A stretch of 64,000 nucleotides of DNA from Cyanodermella asteris (GCA_900618795.1 UYJD01000002.1:62001-126000); one strand, 5' to 3'; counted from the stretch's first letter, positions 10,971 to 21,121 are shown. A program made the numbers and translations. Notes: generated by a model from the letters alone, not told the origin.

Positions 10971-13613
10971 ATGACTTCTCCTCTTGTCTACTCGCCGTCG
11001 CGGCAGGCCCGCGTCGCCAAGCTTAATACCATAATCGAGGACGATGCTGAGATCAGAGGACGTGGCAGGTCGGTGCGTCCAGCAAACGCCGCCGTTTCGC
11101 CCATTCCCTCGTCAGCATCCACAGTCTCCTCATACTACCAATCAGTACGGCACTCCGCCGACTGGGAATGGAACGAACTCTACGACAGCCCCTACGACAA
11201 ACCCAAGACCATGAAGCCCAAGCTAGAGATCAGACCCGCCAGCGGCGTCTCGGAAGTTTCCAACAGAGATTCATGGATCACAGACACCAGCAGCGTCAGC
11301 CCTCTCTCACGCCACCAGTCTATGATCATTCCAAGCCCGAGGTTCTGGCCGACCATTCAGAAGTTCCAGGCAGGCCACGATCTCCCTCACACCCCAACTC
11401 AGATGCCCATCTCTCCTCTCGCTCTCTCCATGCTTCAGGCTCAACCGCCAGCACCTAGCCGAACACCCTCTCTCGATGGCAGCCTCACTTCTGGCGAGAC
11501 AGTCTCCTCAATCCCGACTACCCCCGACGTCGATGTCAATCCTGCAGAGAACGTTGACTGGGACCGCGTCGCGCTCGCCACCTCAGATGCTGACTCTGAT
11601 TGCGAGGGCTCCTCGCTGCGCGAGAAGTCTCCCGCAGTCGAGATCAATGTTCGCCTGTCCACTGGTGTTCGTCTTCCCCAGAATGCTCTGAGCTTCTTGC
11701 AGCATCTTTCCATGGACGGTCCTGAGACTCCCACTGCACCGCAGCACATTGTCTCTGAAGAGCCTGTTGAGATGTCTGAAATGATTGAGGTTCCGCTCAA
11801 GCTCTCCACCAAGCCTAGCTTCGAATCCATTCCTCAATCTGCGACTTCCGAATACAGCATCTCGGAGCTTAGCATTCCCTCTCCTGGTGGCTTCTTTGCC
11901 GGTCTGGACTCGAGCTCCAAGCACACTTGGTCCATCCCAGCTGAGGCCGTCGAGCCCGACTCCGCCGTTGCCGAAAACTTTTACAATGCTCCATGGGCAG
12001 AGGTCAAGGAGCAGGTGGTTGAGATCCGCGACGATGACACACAGGGCCCAGTCACTGCCATGAGACTCGAGACCCCAGCTACCGCCAAGATGATCAAGGA
12101 CGCACCGGTCTTCGAAGACGCCCGGGTCAAGGACTACGACGACAACTACCAGCAGGACCTTCAGAAGGCTGCTGAGATGAGCATGGACCGCACCAGCTTG
12201 TGGTTGCGAGCCCAGCGTGACTTTGTCGAGGAAAAGCTCTCTGAATCCCCCAAGCTCGGCACTGCCATCCACCGTCGCGGTGACTCCCTTCCCTCTCCTA
12301 CCAAGAAGGCTGTCAAGTTCCTTGACACGGCCAAGGCCAACAAGGAGTACAAGAAAGGTCCCTCCACATCTGACTCTGACCCTCTATTTTACCAGGCCTT
12401 CCAGCATATGTCCAACCTGTCCTCGCCCACTGATTCTTTCACTGCCCGCCAGGCCCGCTACGACGCCCTGCAAGCCCGCAGATCCAGCGTGTCCAAGACC
12501 CACGCCGACGCTCTCATTGGCAACTTCACCCCAACCGAGATGGCCCGACCCGCGCCTCAGCGACCCATCTCCATGATGCCCGGCCACAACGAGATGGCCG
12601 AGTCGCAAACCGAAGAGCAAGCCGCATACGCGCGCGCAGCCCGCGAGCGCGACGCCCTCGACCAGCTCGCTCCCAGCATGTGGGTCGTCGAAGCCCTCCG
12701 CTACCTCTCCGGCGGCCGCCTCCTCAACTCCCCGGCCGCAAACGTCCTCCGCTCCGCCCCCAGCGTCGCCCAGATCCGCGACTCAAAAATCCGCGTCCTC
12801 GACCTCGGCGGCCAGCCATCCTGCGACTGGGCCTGGCACTGCGCCCGCGAATTCCCCAACGTCAAGACCTACACCGCGACCTCGGACCCCCGCATCACGG
12901 CCGCGAACCTTCGCGGACCTTCGAACCACCGCCTCGAGTTCGTCGACAACCTGTGGACCCTGCCCTTCCCCGACAACCACTTCGACGCCATCTCTGTGCG
13001 CTCCCTGTTCGCACACCTCAAGCTCCAGCGCGTCGCCGACGCTGTCGACGCACAGGACCAGCTCGACGCCTGCCTCGCCGAGTGCATGCGCGTCCTGCGC
13101 CCCGGCGGCTACCTCGAGTTCTTCGTCCTGGACGCCGAGGTCGTGCGCGGCGGGCCCCGCGGCACCGCCGCCAGCGCCGAGTTCGGCTTCAAGCTGCGCC
13201 AGCGCGGCTACGAGCCCAACCCGACCAAATCCTGGCTCGGACGCGTTCGTCGCGCGGGCTTCACGGACATCAAGCGTGCTTGGATGTTCCTGCCCATGGG
13301 CGCGCTGCGCGAGAATGCCGGCGCCGGTGCCGAGGCACCGGAGACGCCGCCGCCGAGAGCCAGCTTCTTCGAGGAGCGCATCAAGGGCGCCGAGGCGGTT
13401 CGCGGACCCGTCGGTTCCGGTGCCGATGTCGCGGAGGTCAGCGGCTTGGTCGGGAGCTGGATGTGGGAGCAGTGGGTCATGAAGTTGGAGATGGAGATGG
13501 GCAAGGGAAAGGGTGTTCTTGGTGCTACTGTCGGTGGTGTCGTCGAGGAAGGTCGCAAGACCGGTAGTGGATGGAGGAGTTTGAGCGGTTGGTGCCAGAA
13601 GCCCGTTGCTTGA
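10971..13613 (+). CDS. Large protein with C-terminal SAM-dependent methyltransferase domain
   Basis: Single-exon protein of 880 residues. Residues 1 to about 560 are Ser/Pro-rich and look disordered. The C-terminal third carries a class I methyltransferase fold: motif I VLDLGGQPSCDWAWHCA near residue 608, then a YTATSDPR strand, the acidic loop NLWTLPFPDNHFDAISVRSL typical of Methyltransf_11-type enzymes, and CMRVLRPGGYLEFFVLD, the usual post-motif strand. Motif I lacks the common GxGxG spacing (GGQPS instead), so cofactor binding is likely but not certain. The substrate is unknown. The methyltransferase part (from about 12580) is visibly richer in G+C, with C or G at most third positions, than the N-terminal part. 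The ATG at 10971 is preceded by an A-rich leader. Confidence 0.85.
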   Translation: MTSPLVYSPSRQARVAKLNTIIEDDAEIRGRGRSVRPANAAVSPIPSSASTVSSYYQSVRHSADWEWNELYDSPYDKPKTMKPKLEIRPASGVSEVSNRDSWITDTSSVSPLSRHQSMIIPSPRFWPTIQKFQAGHDLPHTPTQMPISPLALSMLQAQPPAPSRTPSLDGSLTSGETVSSIPTTPDVDVNPAENVDWDRVALATSDADSDCEGSSLREKSPAVEINVRLSTGVRLPQNALSFLQHLSMDGPETPTAPQHIVSEEPVEMSEMIEVPLKLSTKPSFESIPQSATSEYSISELSIPSPGGFFAGLDSSSKHTWSIPAEAVEPDSAVAENFYNAPWAEVKEQVVEIRDDDTQGPVTAMRLETPATAKMIKDAPVFEDARVKDYDDNYQQDLQKAAEMSMDRTSLWLRAQRDFVEEKLSESPKLGTAIHRRGDSLPSPTKKAVKFLDTAKANKEYKKGPSTSDSDPLFYQAFQHMSNLSSPTDSFTARQARYDALQARRSSVSKTHADALIGNFTPTEMARPAPQRPISMMPGHNEMAESQTEEQAAYARAARERDALDQLAPSMWVVEALRYLSGGRLLNSPAANVLRSAPSVAQIRDSKIRVLDLGGQPSCDWAWHCAREFPNVKTYTATSDPRITAANLRGPSNHRLEFVDNLWTLPFPDNHFDAISVRSLFAHLKLQRVADAVDAQDQLDACLAECMRVLRPGGYLEFFVLDAEVVRGGPRGTAASAEFGFKLRQRGYEPNPTKSWLGRVRRAGFTDIKRAWMFLPMGALRENAGAGAEAPETPPPRASFFEERIKGAEAVRGPVGSGADVAEVSGLVGSWMWEQWVMKLEMEMGKGKGVLGATVGGVVEEGRKTGSGWRSLSGWCQKPVA

Positions 13614-13945
13614 AAAGATGGAAGAAGCAATGATGGAGGGGAAAAAAGGTGGACCGAGATTGAAATAAGATACCCCCGGGGGCGTACACGGCTTCATGCA
13701 GGGATGAGAGATGAGCTTTGAGCTTTGGGATTCTGGATGGATTTTTTTCTGTATATATAATAATTCGTGCTTCTGCACAACCTTCAGTCGCTCATTCGGG
13801 ATATATTTCCCAATACAAGCAATATCGCTTTGCAAAAGTTCGTGCATCTCAAACACGCTTCGTGACAGGTTCCTTCTCGTGATATGTTGTAGCGGCTATA
13901 CACAAGGCCATGCGCATCTGGTCCAGGCAATCCGAACCCTTCCTC
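13614..13945. other. Convergent 3' flanks
   Basis: 332 bp between the stop codons of two convergent genes. It contains a run of C and G (ACCCCCGGGGGCG, near 13673) that could fold into a hairpin, and an A/T-rich patch TATATATAATAATTC (13752 on) suitable for 3' end formation. No gene is seen. Confidence 0.5.
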
Positions 13946-14987
13946 TCAATTCATTCCACACCACTTCCTGAACCACTTCACAGCCTGATCCTCCGCCTCC
14001 TGCGCCTGCTCCGTCTCCTTCTTATCCTCCGGATGCCCCCTGACCGCAAACCCATGCGCCGCGCCCAGCAGCACCACGACCTCGAACTTCTCCGCCGCCC
14101 CCCGCTTCTTCCCCAAAATCTCCCTTGTCCGATTCACCTGTGCGAGGCCGAGCGCAATGTCCGCGTCACCGACGCTGATGCTCAGCGGCCTCTCGACCTT
14201 GTCAATGTCCGTGGGCAGGACGAGGTTGGAGGGGTGGGCGGTGAAGCCGGCGTCGATCAGCGGGAGCCCGGAGGGCGTCGCGGCGTCCGGGTGGCAGAGG
14301 AGGGTGACGTACTTGCCGCCCCAGCAGAAGCCGGCGGCGCCGATTTTGAGGCTCGCGGGCGTGGTTTGACGGAGGGAGGTGAACCAGGTGCGGATGCGCG
14401 GTTCGGCGATGGATTGGCGGTTGTGGTAGAGGAAGGGGACGAATGTTGTGACGAGAGTCCAGATGGCGGGGCTGCAGAGTAGTGACGGTCAGTGGAATTT
14501 ACAGGAACGCAGTACATTCATTCACCCGAGTGGAGAAGAAAATTGAATCAAAGGATTGCAGTCGTCTTGAGCGAGTATACGGCTGATGTGCGATTCGATG
14601 TACAACACGTAGCGTGCTCGACTGCGCATCGGCATGGACATTTGCAGGAAAGAGCTTCACCACTTACACCTTGGTCGTAAGTACCTCGAGCCAGCTCGGA
14701 GCCGGCTTGGAGACCTTGTCAAGCGTCTGAAGAGTCGTCGGATCCGCGCTGTGTCCGTCCATGAAATCCGGCAGATAGACGGTCGCCCCCGTCCGACTGG
14801 CGTAAACGTCGGCAAGGATCCGCAAGTTCTTGAACTCCCATCCGAAAGCATCGGAAATGATCACGACGACAGCTTTCGGAGGTCCGCTCGGGTCTGAAAT
14901 GTACGCTGGCAGCCCGTGGACGGTCTCGACGCGGCCGAGCGGAGTGCCTGGGTGCTCAGAGCCGGTGAAGCAACAGGGAGCAGCCAT
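13946..14987 (-). CDS. Dienelactone hydrolase family protein
   Basis: Alpha/beta hydrolase of the dienelactone hydrolase family, related to enzymes that open lactone rings of aromatic breakdown products. Exons: 14668-14987 and 13946-14471; the intron 14472-14667 (196 bp) starts GTAAGT and ends CTGCAG, and splicing completes a Val codon. The product is 281 residues. The nucleophile elbow GFCWGG carries the catalytic Cys, the Asp lies in VGDADI and the His in AAHGFAVRG, so the Cys-Asp-His triad is complete. The ATG at 14987 gives the usual fungal N-terminus (MAAPCCFTG...). It converges on the methyltransferase gene and diverges from the phosphodiesterase gene. Cytosolic by absence of targeting signals; the true substrate is unknown. 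Confidence 0.92.
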
Positions 14988-15573
14988 GATGGGGGGACAA
15001 GGTCAAGAAGAGTTTTGAGACAGGACAGATGACTAGACTGGCAGAAAATAGTGGAGTCGATGAGAAACGATGCGTATGCCCTTGGGGATATATGTTCGCG
15101 CTTGCATCGACCACGATTACCTACTTACGAAGTGATACCGAGTACTTCGATACTTACTCGAGCTTAGCTCTTGCCGACATGCCGCTTCGGTTGCAATCGA
15201 CCCGCCGAACAGCGAGTTTCGGAGTTAGCGGCGGGCGTTATTGCTATTATAGTCATACCATCTACGTTATGACCGAGCATCGCAGAGGTGCCATCGTTCG
15301 CGATAATCAATCGTGTCAAACCACCGAACGGTTGCAGACTTGAGCTGCGATTGGCACGCATTCTGCCGAGCAAGCTGTGTTTGCTTTCCGCAAATAGAAG
15401 ATGAGAAAAGGCTGACTCACGTGATCGGCCGCCTCATCGTCAAAAGCATCCCTGTCGCACCACAGGACACAGGCCAACAGTCTAACGCTTCTCGGATGCC
15501 AGGGATATCCTGAAATGATTTGAGCTCTACCCGGTTACAGCTCCTTCTGTGGTAGCTGAGTCTCGCATCCAGC
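14988..15573. promoter_or_regulatory. Divergent promoter, hydrolase and phosphodiesterase genes
   Basis: 586 bp between two divergent ATGs. It carries the CACGTG site listed separately and an inverted, TACTT-rich patch around 15130-15170. No gene is supported. Confidence 0.5.
15418..15423. promoter_or_regulatory. CACGTG E-box upstream of the phosphodiesterase gene
   Basis: The palindrome CACGTG, in the extended form TCACGTGA, lies about 150 bp upstream of the phosphodiesterase ATG. In yeast and Neurospora this hexamer is the core site of the phosphate-starvation bHLH factors Pho4/NUC-1 and of Cbf1. The downstream gene encodes an NPP-type enzyme, a class under Pho4 control in yeast, so phosphate control is a fair inference here. 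Confidence 0.45.
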
Positions 15574-17706
15574 ATGCCTTCACGAGATGACGCCGATCGA
15601 TATAGCAGAGTCTCTGCTTCGGATGATGAGAGGCTGTCCGATGATGAACACATCTTCGAAGACGACCCTCAGGACGAGCACGAGCAACATTCGCCTGGGG
15701 TTCTGAGTCGCCTGTGGGGCCAAGTCCGCGGTCAGACGAAGCACCGTTCGTTCAGTATGCCACTCACCAAACGCCGTCGCCAGACACGCGGCGGGATACA
15801 CCGCGAGCGATCGGCTCTCATGTTCCAGGCGAACGCAGTGGAGGCAGGTAGGAATGACGATGCTAGTGGGAGCGACGAGGACACTTTACTCGAGAAGCCG
15901 GCACCGTTCCCGAAGCCTACGCGCAATCGACATAAGAAGTATCTATTCCATGGATTCCTCGTATGCTTCCTTGTCGTTGCGATCATCCTCGTGTTCACCA
16001 AGGGTGCGTTCTGGAAACGGCCTGGCAAAGTATTTGCCGCGCCAACAGCAAAACCCGAGCGACTTTACAGCAATGGCACGTCCAACTTTGGGCCAACAAC
16101 AATATTGATCTCGCTCGATGGCTTTCGAGCGGACTTTCTCGATCGTGGTTTGACACCATCACTAGCATCGTTCATCTCCTCCGGAGTCTCACCAAAGTAC
16201 ATGTTGCCGTCTTTTCCCAGCGTGACGTTTCCCAATCATTGGACATTCGTGACAGGACTCTACCCTTCCGTCCATGGCGTTGTTGGCAACAGCTTCTGGG
16301 ACGAGACTCTTGGCGAGCAGTTCTACTATACTGACCCGGCCCGGAGCATGTTCCCAAAGTGGTGGACCTCTACAGGAGCAGAGCCTATCTGGGCGACTGC
16401 CGAGCGACAAGGGATCCGCACTGGCATTCACATGTGGCCTGGCAGCGAAGCAGGTATCCAACCTGGATCGACATACCTTGACGATTTCAATGCTCATGAG
16501 AAACTGGCAAACAAGGTAGACAGAGTACTCGAGCTCATTGATCTGCCAAGTCCCTTCGAAGATGCCGGCCAGGTCGACACAGAGCTTGAGAACCCGCGCC
16601 CCCAGTTCATAGCTATGTATGTTCCAGACGTTGACGCCGACGGACATTTGTACGGCCCGAATTCGACGGAAATTCGTGCAACAATAGCCGCTGCAGACGG
16701 CATGGTTGGAAGCTTGCTCAGTGGTCTGGAGGCACGTAATCTCAGCGACATTGTCAATGTTGTCGTTGTTTCAGATCACGGTATGGCGACCACTTCGAGA
16801 AGCCGTCTCATCCAATTCGAAGATCTTATCAGCTCCGACGTGATTGAACGCTACGATGGCTGGCCACTATATGGTCTGCGTCTCAAGTCTGGAGTTGATG
16901 TCAACAAGGTATATACCGCTCTTTCGGCGCAAAGAGCAGCGGCGGGGGAGAACCCGGGCTGGTCAGTGTACACCCACGAGAACATGCCTGAAAGGTGGCA
17001 CTTCAGCGGCAATTCCCGTATTGCCCCCCTCTTTCTCATCCCTGACGCTGGCTGGTCCATCGTCACAAAGGATGAGATGGATCTATCCGATCCGCTATCG
17101 GCAAATGCAGTCTATCATCCAAAGGGTATTCACGGCTACGACCATGAACATCCCCTGATGCGCGCCATCTTTGCGGCACGTGGTCCGGCCTTTCCTCATC
17201 CTCCAGGCAGCCGTGTCGAACCCTTCATCAACACCAACGTTTATTCAATTGTATGCCAGAGCTTGGGAATCAGTCCAATGGGCCACAACGGCTCCTTGAC
17301 CTTACCATTGATGACGCAGGGCGTGCACGGGGACGGAGGAGAAGGTGATGATGTGGGATCTGTAGTTGACCTTCCTGGCGACGGAATGGACGAGAAAAAG
17401 CCCGAGAACGAGCCTGGCGAAAAGCCAGAAGAACAACATGAGGAGGGCGCTGGAAAGGAGTTTGATGGGGAGCACGACGGCCCTCAGGAGGAAGAGGACA
17501 AGCCAGAAGAACAACATGAGGAGGGCGCTGGAAAGGATTTTGATGGGGAGCACGACGGCCCTCAGGAAGGAGAGGACAAGCCAGAGGAACCTAAGAAAAG
17601 CTCATGGCTAGATAGCTTGAAAAGCATCTACGAGTCGGTGACGCAGAAACTTGGCGAGGCCAAAGACTATGTGCAGGGATTGTTCGGCGACAAGGGCTCC
17701 AAGTAG
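15574..17706 (+). CDS. Type II membrane nucleotide pyrophosphatase/phosphodiesterase (NPP family)
   Basis: Ectonucleotide pyrophosphatase/phosphodiesterase of the alkaline phosphatase superfamily, related to yeast Npp1/Npp2, which hydrolyse extracellular nucleotides. It is 710 residues in one exon. Residues 1-121 are a cytosolic acidic/basic tail, 122-143 a single membrane anchor, and the rest is lumenal or extracellular. Metal and catalytic residues are visible: LDGFR with Asp182, FPSVTFPNHW with the nucleophile Thr218, VVVSDHGM and the C-terminal GIHGYDHEHP. The C-terminus after the catalytic domain is highly acidic and contains two near-identical 26-residue repeats, then a short helical end. 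Several NxS/T sites suggest glycosylation. The ATG at 15574 is the first in frame. Function is secure at family level. Confidence 0.93.
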   Translation: MPSRDDADRYSRVSASDDERLSDDEHIFEDDPQDEHEQHSPGVLSRLWGQVRGQTKHRSFSMPLTKRRRQTRGGIHRERSALMFQANAVEAGRNDDASGSDEDTLLEKPAPFPKPTRNRHKKYLFHGFLVCFLVVAIILVFTKGAFWKRPGKVFAAPTAKPERLYSNGTSNFGPTTILISLDGFRADFLDRGLTPSLASFISSGVSPKYMLPSFPSVTFPNHWTFVTGLYPSVHGVVGNSFWDETLGEQFYYTDPARSMFPKWWTSTGAEPIWATAERQGIRTGIHMWPGSEAGIQPGSTYLDDFNAHEKLANKVDRVLELIDLPSPFEDAGQVDTELENPRPQFIAMYVPDVDADGHLYGPNSTEIRATIAAADGMVGSLLSGLEARNLSDIVNVVVVSDHGMATTSRSRLIQFEDLISSDVIERYDGWPLYGLRLKSGVDVNKVYTALSAQRAAAGENPGWSVYTHENMPERWHFSGNSRIAPLFLIPDAGWSIVTKDEMDLSDPLSANAVYHPKGIHGYDHEHPLMRAIFAARGPAFPHPPGSRVEPFINTNVYSIVCQSLGISPMGHNGSLTLPLMTQGVHGDGGEGDDVGSVVDLPGDGMDEKKPENEPGEKPEEQHEEGAGKEFDGEHDGPQEEEDKPEEQHEEGAGKDFDGEHDGPQEGEDKPEEPKKSSWLDSLKSIYESVTQKLGEAKDYVQGLFGDKGSK
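17422..17577 (+). repeat. Tandem 78-bp coding repeat, two copies
   Basis: Two head-to-tail copies of 78 bp (17422-17499 and 17500-17577) inside the phosphodiesterase gene differ at three positions by eye. Each encodes 26 residues starting KPEEQHEEGAGK, and a third partial start (KPEEPKK) follows. Unit length is a multiple of three, so copy number can change without breaking the frame. The high identity points to a recent duplication. Confidence 0.85.
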
Positions 17707-18148
17707 CTTGAAATGCTAGATTTGGATCGCAATCATATTCTTGTGCTGATTGATTGAGAAGTCTCTTTGCGTCCTTTCCAGCGTTAAAAATGGGATCTCT
17801 GTTCAAAAGTTGGAATTTCCATGAATACGCTGGCAAGCTTGCGCGGTTCTGCCAAAGCGGCTTTTGTGATGCCAGTGAAGCTTAGTCTCGGTTGCGGCTC
17901 TGCGCATGCCCGGAACGTGATCGACGCTATTCGGCAGAGCCGCTGACCCAAACTTTCTAGTCGAACCTCCCGCGTTAAGTTTTATACTATTTCAAAGCTG
18001 TTCATGAAGATGCTTCAGGCACTTTGATCTGTCCAAGCTGGCTTCACTTCCCATCCGAGTCGTCGCCTTGCTCCGGCCAAGGCTCCACGCTGCGGAAAGC
18101 AGAGCTGCATCTTTTTTGCTCACAACAAGCCCACAGATCGTGTCCAGA
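17707..18148. other. Intergenic upstream of TRM1
   Basis: 442 bp between two plus-strand genes, with the phosphodiesterase 3' end and the TRM1 promoter. The TRM1 frame stays open upstream of its first ATG to a TTG near 18068, so a non-ATG or spliced N-terminal extension cannot be excluded. Confidence 0.45.
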
Positions 18149-20374
18149 ATGAACTCGACCATTAGCCTCGAGGGCAAGGAGTATGCCTGTGTCCGCGAAG
18201 GTCTTGCCAACATACTCGCGCCCAAGCCAGAGCCAGGCAAAGGAGCCAGTAAAACTCGAGCCGGGGGCGAGGAGCAATCTGTATTTTATAACCCCATCCA
18301 GGCCTTCAACCGCGACTTGAGCGTTCTTGCCGCCAAGGTCTTTGCCGAAGAGGTCGCCTCTACACGCAAGCAGAAGAGATCAAGAAACCGGAGTAAGAAC
18401 AGCGATCTCAATCCTGGGAAGCGAAAACGTGATGCTGCCGAAGGCCAAGATGGTGCTGCGCTGGAGGCCCCCGATGCGAAAAGGTCGAAGACTGATGAAG
18501 GATCTGTTACTACAGCCGCCGCTCAGGAAAACGACAATGTCGCCACAAATGAACCAGCTGAGCCTGTTGCAGCGAAATTAGGTGCAGAGGATGGGGAAGT
18601 CGCCACGGAAATCACACCGCAGCGACCTGCCAAACCACATTTCAGGATCTTGGACGCCCTCTCCGCGACTGGTCTGCGAGCACTACGCTACGCAAAGGAA
18701 ATCCCTGAAGCCGATCTGATCACGGCAAACGATCTATCCCCCGAGGCCGTTGCATCAATCAAGCGCAATGTCGACTACAACGGTGTCCAGGACAGAGTCT
18801 ATCCAATCCACGGCAATGCTGCCGGACACATGTACCACATAGGAAGTGCAAAGACGCCAATGCTTCCCGATGGCACATGCGGGCGCTACGACATAATTGA
18901 TCTCGACCCGTACGGCACAGCGGCGCCCTTCATTGATGCTGCGGTTCAAGCGATCTCAGATGGCGGCATGTTGGCAGTGACATGCACGGATTCCGCAGTC
19001 TTCGCATCCGTGGGGTACCTCGAGAAGACATATGCGCAGTACGGTGGTCTACCTTGGAAGGGCTCTCAATCTCATGAAGCTGGTTTACGTCTGATCATTC
19101 ACGCCGTAGCTACCAGTGCTGCCCGCTATGGTCTCGCCGTCGAGCCTCTTCTTTCGCTGTCCATTGACTACTACGTGCGCATCTTCATCCGAGTACGAAA
19201 GTCTCCGGCAGAGGTGAAGCTCCTTCCAGGCAAAACAATGACAGTTTTCAATTGCGATACGGGCTGCGGTGCCTGGACGAAACAATGTCATACCAAATCT
19301 GCAGTGCGCGAAAATCGAAAGGGCGAAAAGTTCTATCATTTTACAGCAGCCCAAGGCCCGACAAGTGCACCGAATTGTGAGCATTGTGGTTTTCGAACGC
19401 ATGTTGCCGGGCCGATGTGGGGAGGATTCCTGCACAACCCTGATTTCATACAGAGGCTGGTGGACAAGCTACCGGACTTGGATCCAAACGTCTATACTAC
19501 GAAGAAGCGACTAGAAGGAACACTTGATACTGCACTCAAGGAGATTTTACCGCCCATGGAAGAAGCAGCAAACGGGGTCTCAGCTGACAACGGGTCCTCG
19601 AAACTGCAGCGGCAGCAGGCCGCAAGCAAAGACGGTGTCCAAACTAGCCGCCCTGCGTCTGATGGCGCGCCCACACCAGTCAGACCTCTGTCCCGACTTG
19701 ACGCCGCTTGTGCAGATCCAAATCCATTCTTCGTGATCCCGTCCGAACTCGCAAGAATCCTCAGAATCACATCCCCCTCGGAGGCAAGCTTCAGAGGTGC
19801 GCTTATTGGTCTGGGGTATCGCGTGACGCGTTCACACTGCAAACCCAATAGCATACGCACAGATGCACCGTGGTCTGTCATCTGGGAGGTCATGCGAGCA
19901 TGGGTCCGAAATCAAGGCGGAGCAAAGGGAGGGCCACTTAAGGAAGGTACTCCTGGAGCAGGAATCTGGAGGAGCGAGACACATAGCGATCTGGGACAGT
20001 TGGAAAGGAGCTTGCATTCCTACTTGGGTGATGAAACGCAAGCCAAAGCTGCGTTGGCTATGCTTGAGGCAATGAAGGGCCCTGCCAAGGTAGGCTCAGA
20101 AACACATGGTAACGTTGCGGGTAGTGAACACAACGGCATAGAAAGCACAAGGGACACGGATGGTGCCGAGGACGTGGGCTCGATCCGCGATACTTCAAAA
20201 GCAACAGACGGAAAGCAGGAGTCACCCGAGCAATCTCTAGCTACCGCTGCATCTGGAGAACGAATGCCGGTAATCTTCAATGATAAACTGGGCAGAGATC
20301 CTGAGAAAAGACGCTTTGTGCGCTATCAGATCAACCCAAGGGAGAATTGGGGCCCCCAGAGCAGAGCTAAGTAG
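18149..20374 (+). CDS. TRM1: tRNA (guanine(26)-N2)-dimethyltransferase TRM1
   Basis: Methylates G26 of nuclear and mitochondrial tRNAs to N2,N2-dimethylguanosine using S-adenosylmethionine. From the ATG at 18149 it has 741 residues. The N-terminus carries the family motif EGKEYACVREGLANIL and FYNPIQAFNRDLSVL. A Lys/Arg/Ala-rich insertion (about 85-170) could hold a nuclear signal. The SAM-binding segment LDALSATGLRALRYAKE, the acidic NDLSPEAV and the signature DLDPYGTAAPFIDAAV follow. A Cys cluster (CDTGCGAWTKQC ... CEHCGF) is the known zinc-binding region. The C-terminal half ends with the FRGALIGLGYRVTRSHCKPN segment and an Ala/Glu-rich tail. Yeast TRM1 uses two starts for mitochondrial and nuclear forms; a longer form may exist here, see the upstream region. 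Confidence 0.93.
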   Translation: MNSTISLEGKEYACVREGLANILAPKPEPGKGASKTRAGGEEQSVFYNPIQAFNRDLSVLAAKVFAEEVASTRKQKRSRNRSKNSDLNPGKRKRDAAEGQDGAALEAPDAKRSKTDEGSVTTAAAQENDNVATNEPAEPVAAKLGAEDGEVATEITPQRPAKPHFRILDALSATGLRALRYAKEIPEADLITANDLSPEAVASIKRNVDYNGVQDRVYPIHGNAAGHMYHIGSAKTPMLPDGTCGRYDIIDLDPYGTAAPFIDAAVQAISDGGMLAVTCTDSAVFASVGYLEKTYAQYGGLPWKGSQSHEAGLRLIIHAVATSAARYGLAVEPLLSLSIDYYVRIFIRVRKSPAEVKLLPGKTMTVFNCDTGCGAWTKQCHTKSAVRENRKGEKFYHFTAAQGPTSAPNCEHCGFRTHVAGPMWGGFLHNPDFIQRLVDKLPDLDPNVYTTKKRLEGTLDTALKEILPPMEEAANGVSADNGSSKLQRQQAASKDGVQTSRPASDGAPTPVRPLSRLDAACADPNPFFVIPSELARILRITSPSEASFRGALIGLGYRVTRSHCKPNSIRTDAPWSVIWEVMRAWVRNQGGAKGGPLKEGTPGAGIWRSETHSDLGQLERSLHSYLGDETQAKAALAMLEAMKGPAKVGSETHGNVAGSEHNGIESTRDTDGAEDVGSIRDTSKATDGKQESPEQSLATAASGERMPVIFNDKLGRDPEKRRFVRYQINPRENWGPQSRAK

Positions 20375-21121
20375 CAAGTGTTCGATCAAGAGATTGCAAA
20401 TAAGAAACTGGCATTCACTGTCACGATGCGATCCGCACTTTAACTTTACTTGTTGTATTGAGTCTCTTGTAAAGTCCCCTTTACGAACGTGAAACTGTAG
20501 ACATTGTGCACGCAAGTGGACCACGCCTGAAAGCGAGTCTTCAGTACTTAGACCAAAGCGTCTCATGACTTCGCGAGCGATGTAGGTCATTAGGTCCTCC
20601 GAAGGTTTTGTTCATTCCGTAAGCAATTGGAAAACCTCGATTTTCCGCCTCTTGCGAAAGGAGTTGAATCTTCATAAAAAAAACGTCGATGACGGCGTAC
20701 CCGAATTTACCCCGTTCCCCGGCAGGAAAATACGTGCAAAATGCCGCTCGCAATGTATACAACAGGCAAAGTTGAACAAGTCAAGTCTTCGGCATACACC
20801 CTGCGGTACGGACCAAGACAAGCCGATAGGAGATGTGCTCGGTTGCTCAACCGCTCAAACGCTCATGGTGGGTCGGCGTATGGAACTATGGTGGTGACGT
20901 GTGTTCGCCGACCTCGCCGACCGCCTCTCCACTCGCTTCTGGAAGCATCTAGCTTAGACCGCCTGTTCAAAGGCTGATCTAAGGAGTAGCCCGCGGTCGT
21001 AGAGCGGCTGTCGAGCGGTTCCTGGAACCGTGCCGTCACCAGCGGAAAAATATCATAACCCAGTGACCGGCATACCCTTCGCAAGAAGCCATCTGGGAAG
21101 TTGGACATAGATTTCCGCAAA
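20375..21121. other. Intergenic: TRM1 3' flank and decarboxylase promoter
   Basis: About 750 bp between two plus-strand genes. It has an A-run (20676-20683) and no gene or clear TATA box. Short frames show no family resemblance. Confidence 0.5.

Noticed and set aside
11583-12272. 229-codon minus-strand frame
   Set aside because: Antisense to the disordered half of the methyltransferase gene, no known motif.
12783-13856. Long open frame on the minus strand (357 codons)
   Set aside because: It lies opposite the GC-rich methyltransferase half; high GC at third positions removes stops on the other strand. The plus strand has the conserved protein.
13910-14482. 190-codon plus-strand frame
   Set aside because: Antisense to the dienelactone hydrolase second exon, which has the full catalytic triad on the minus strand.
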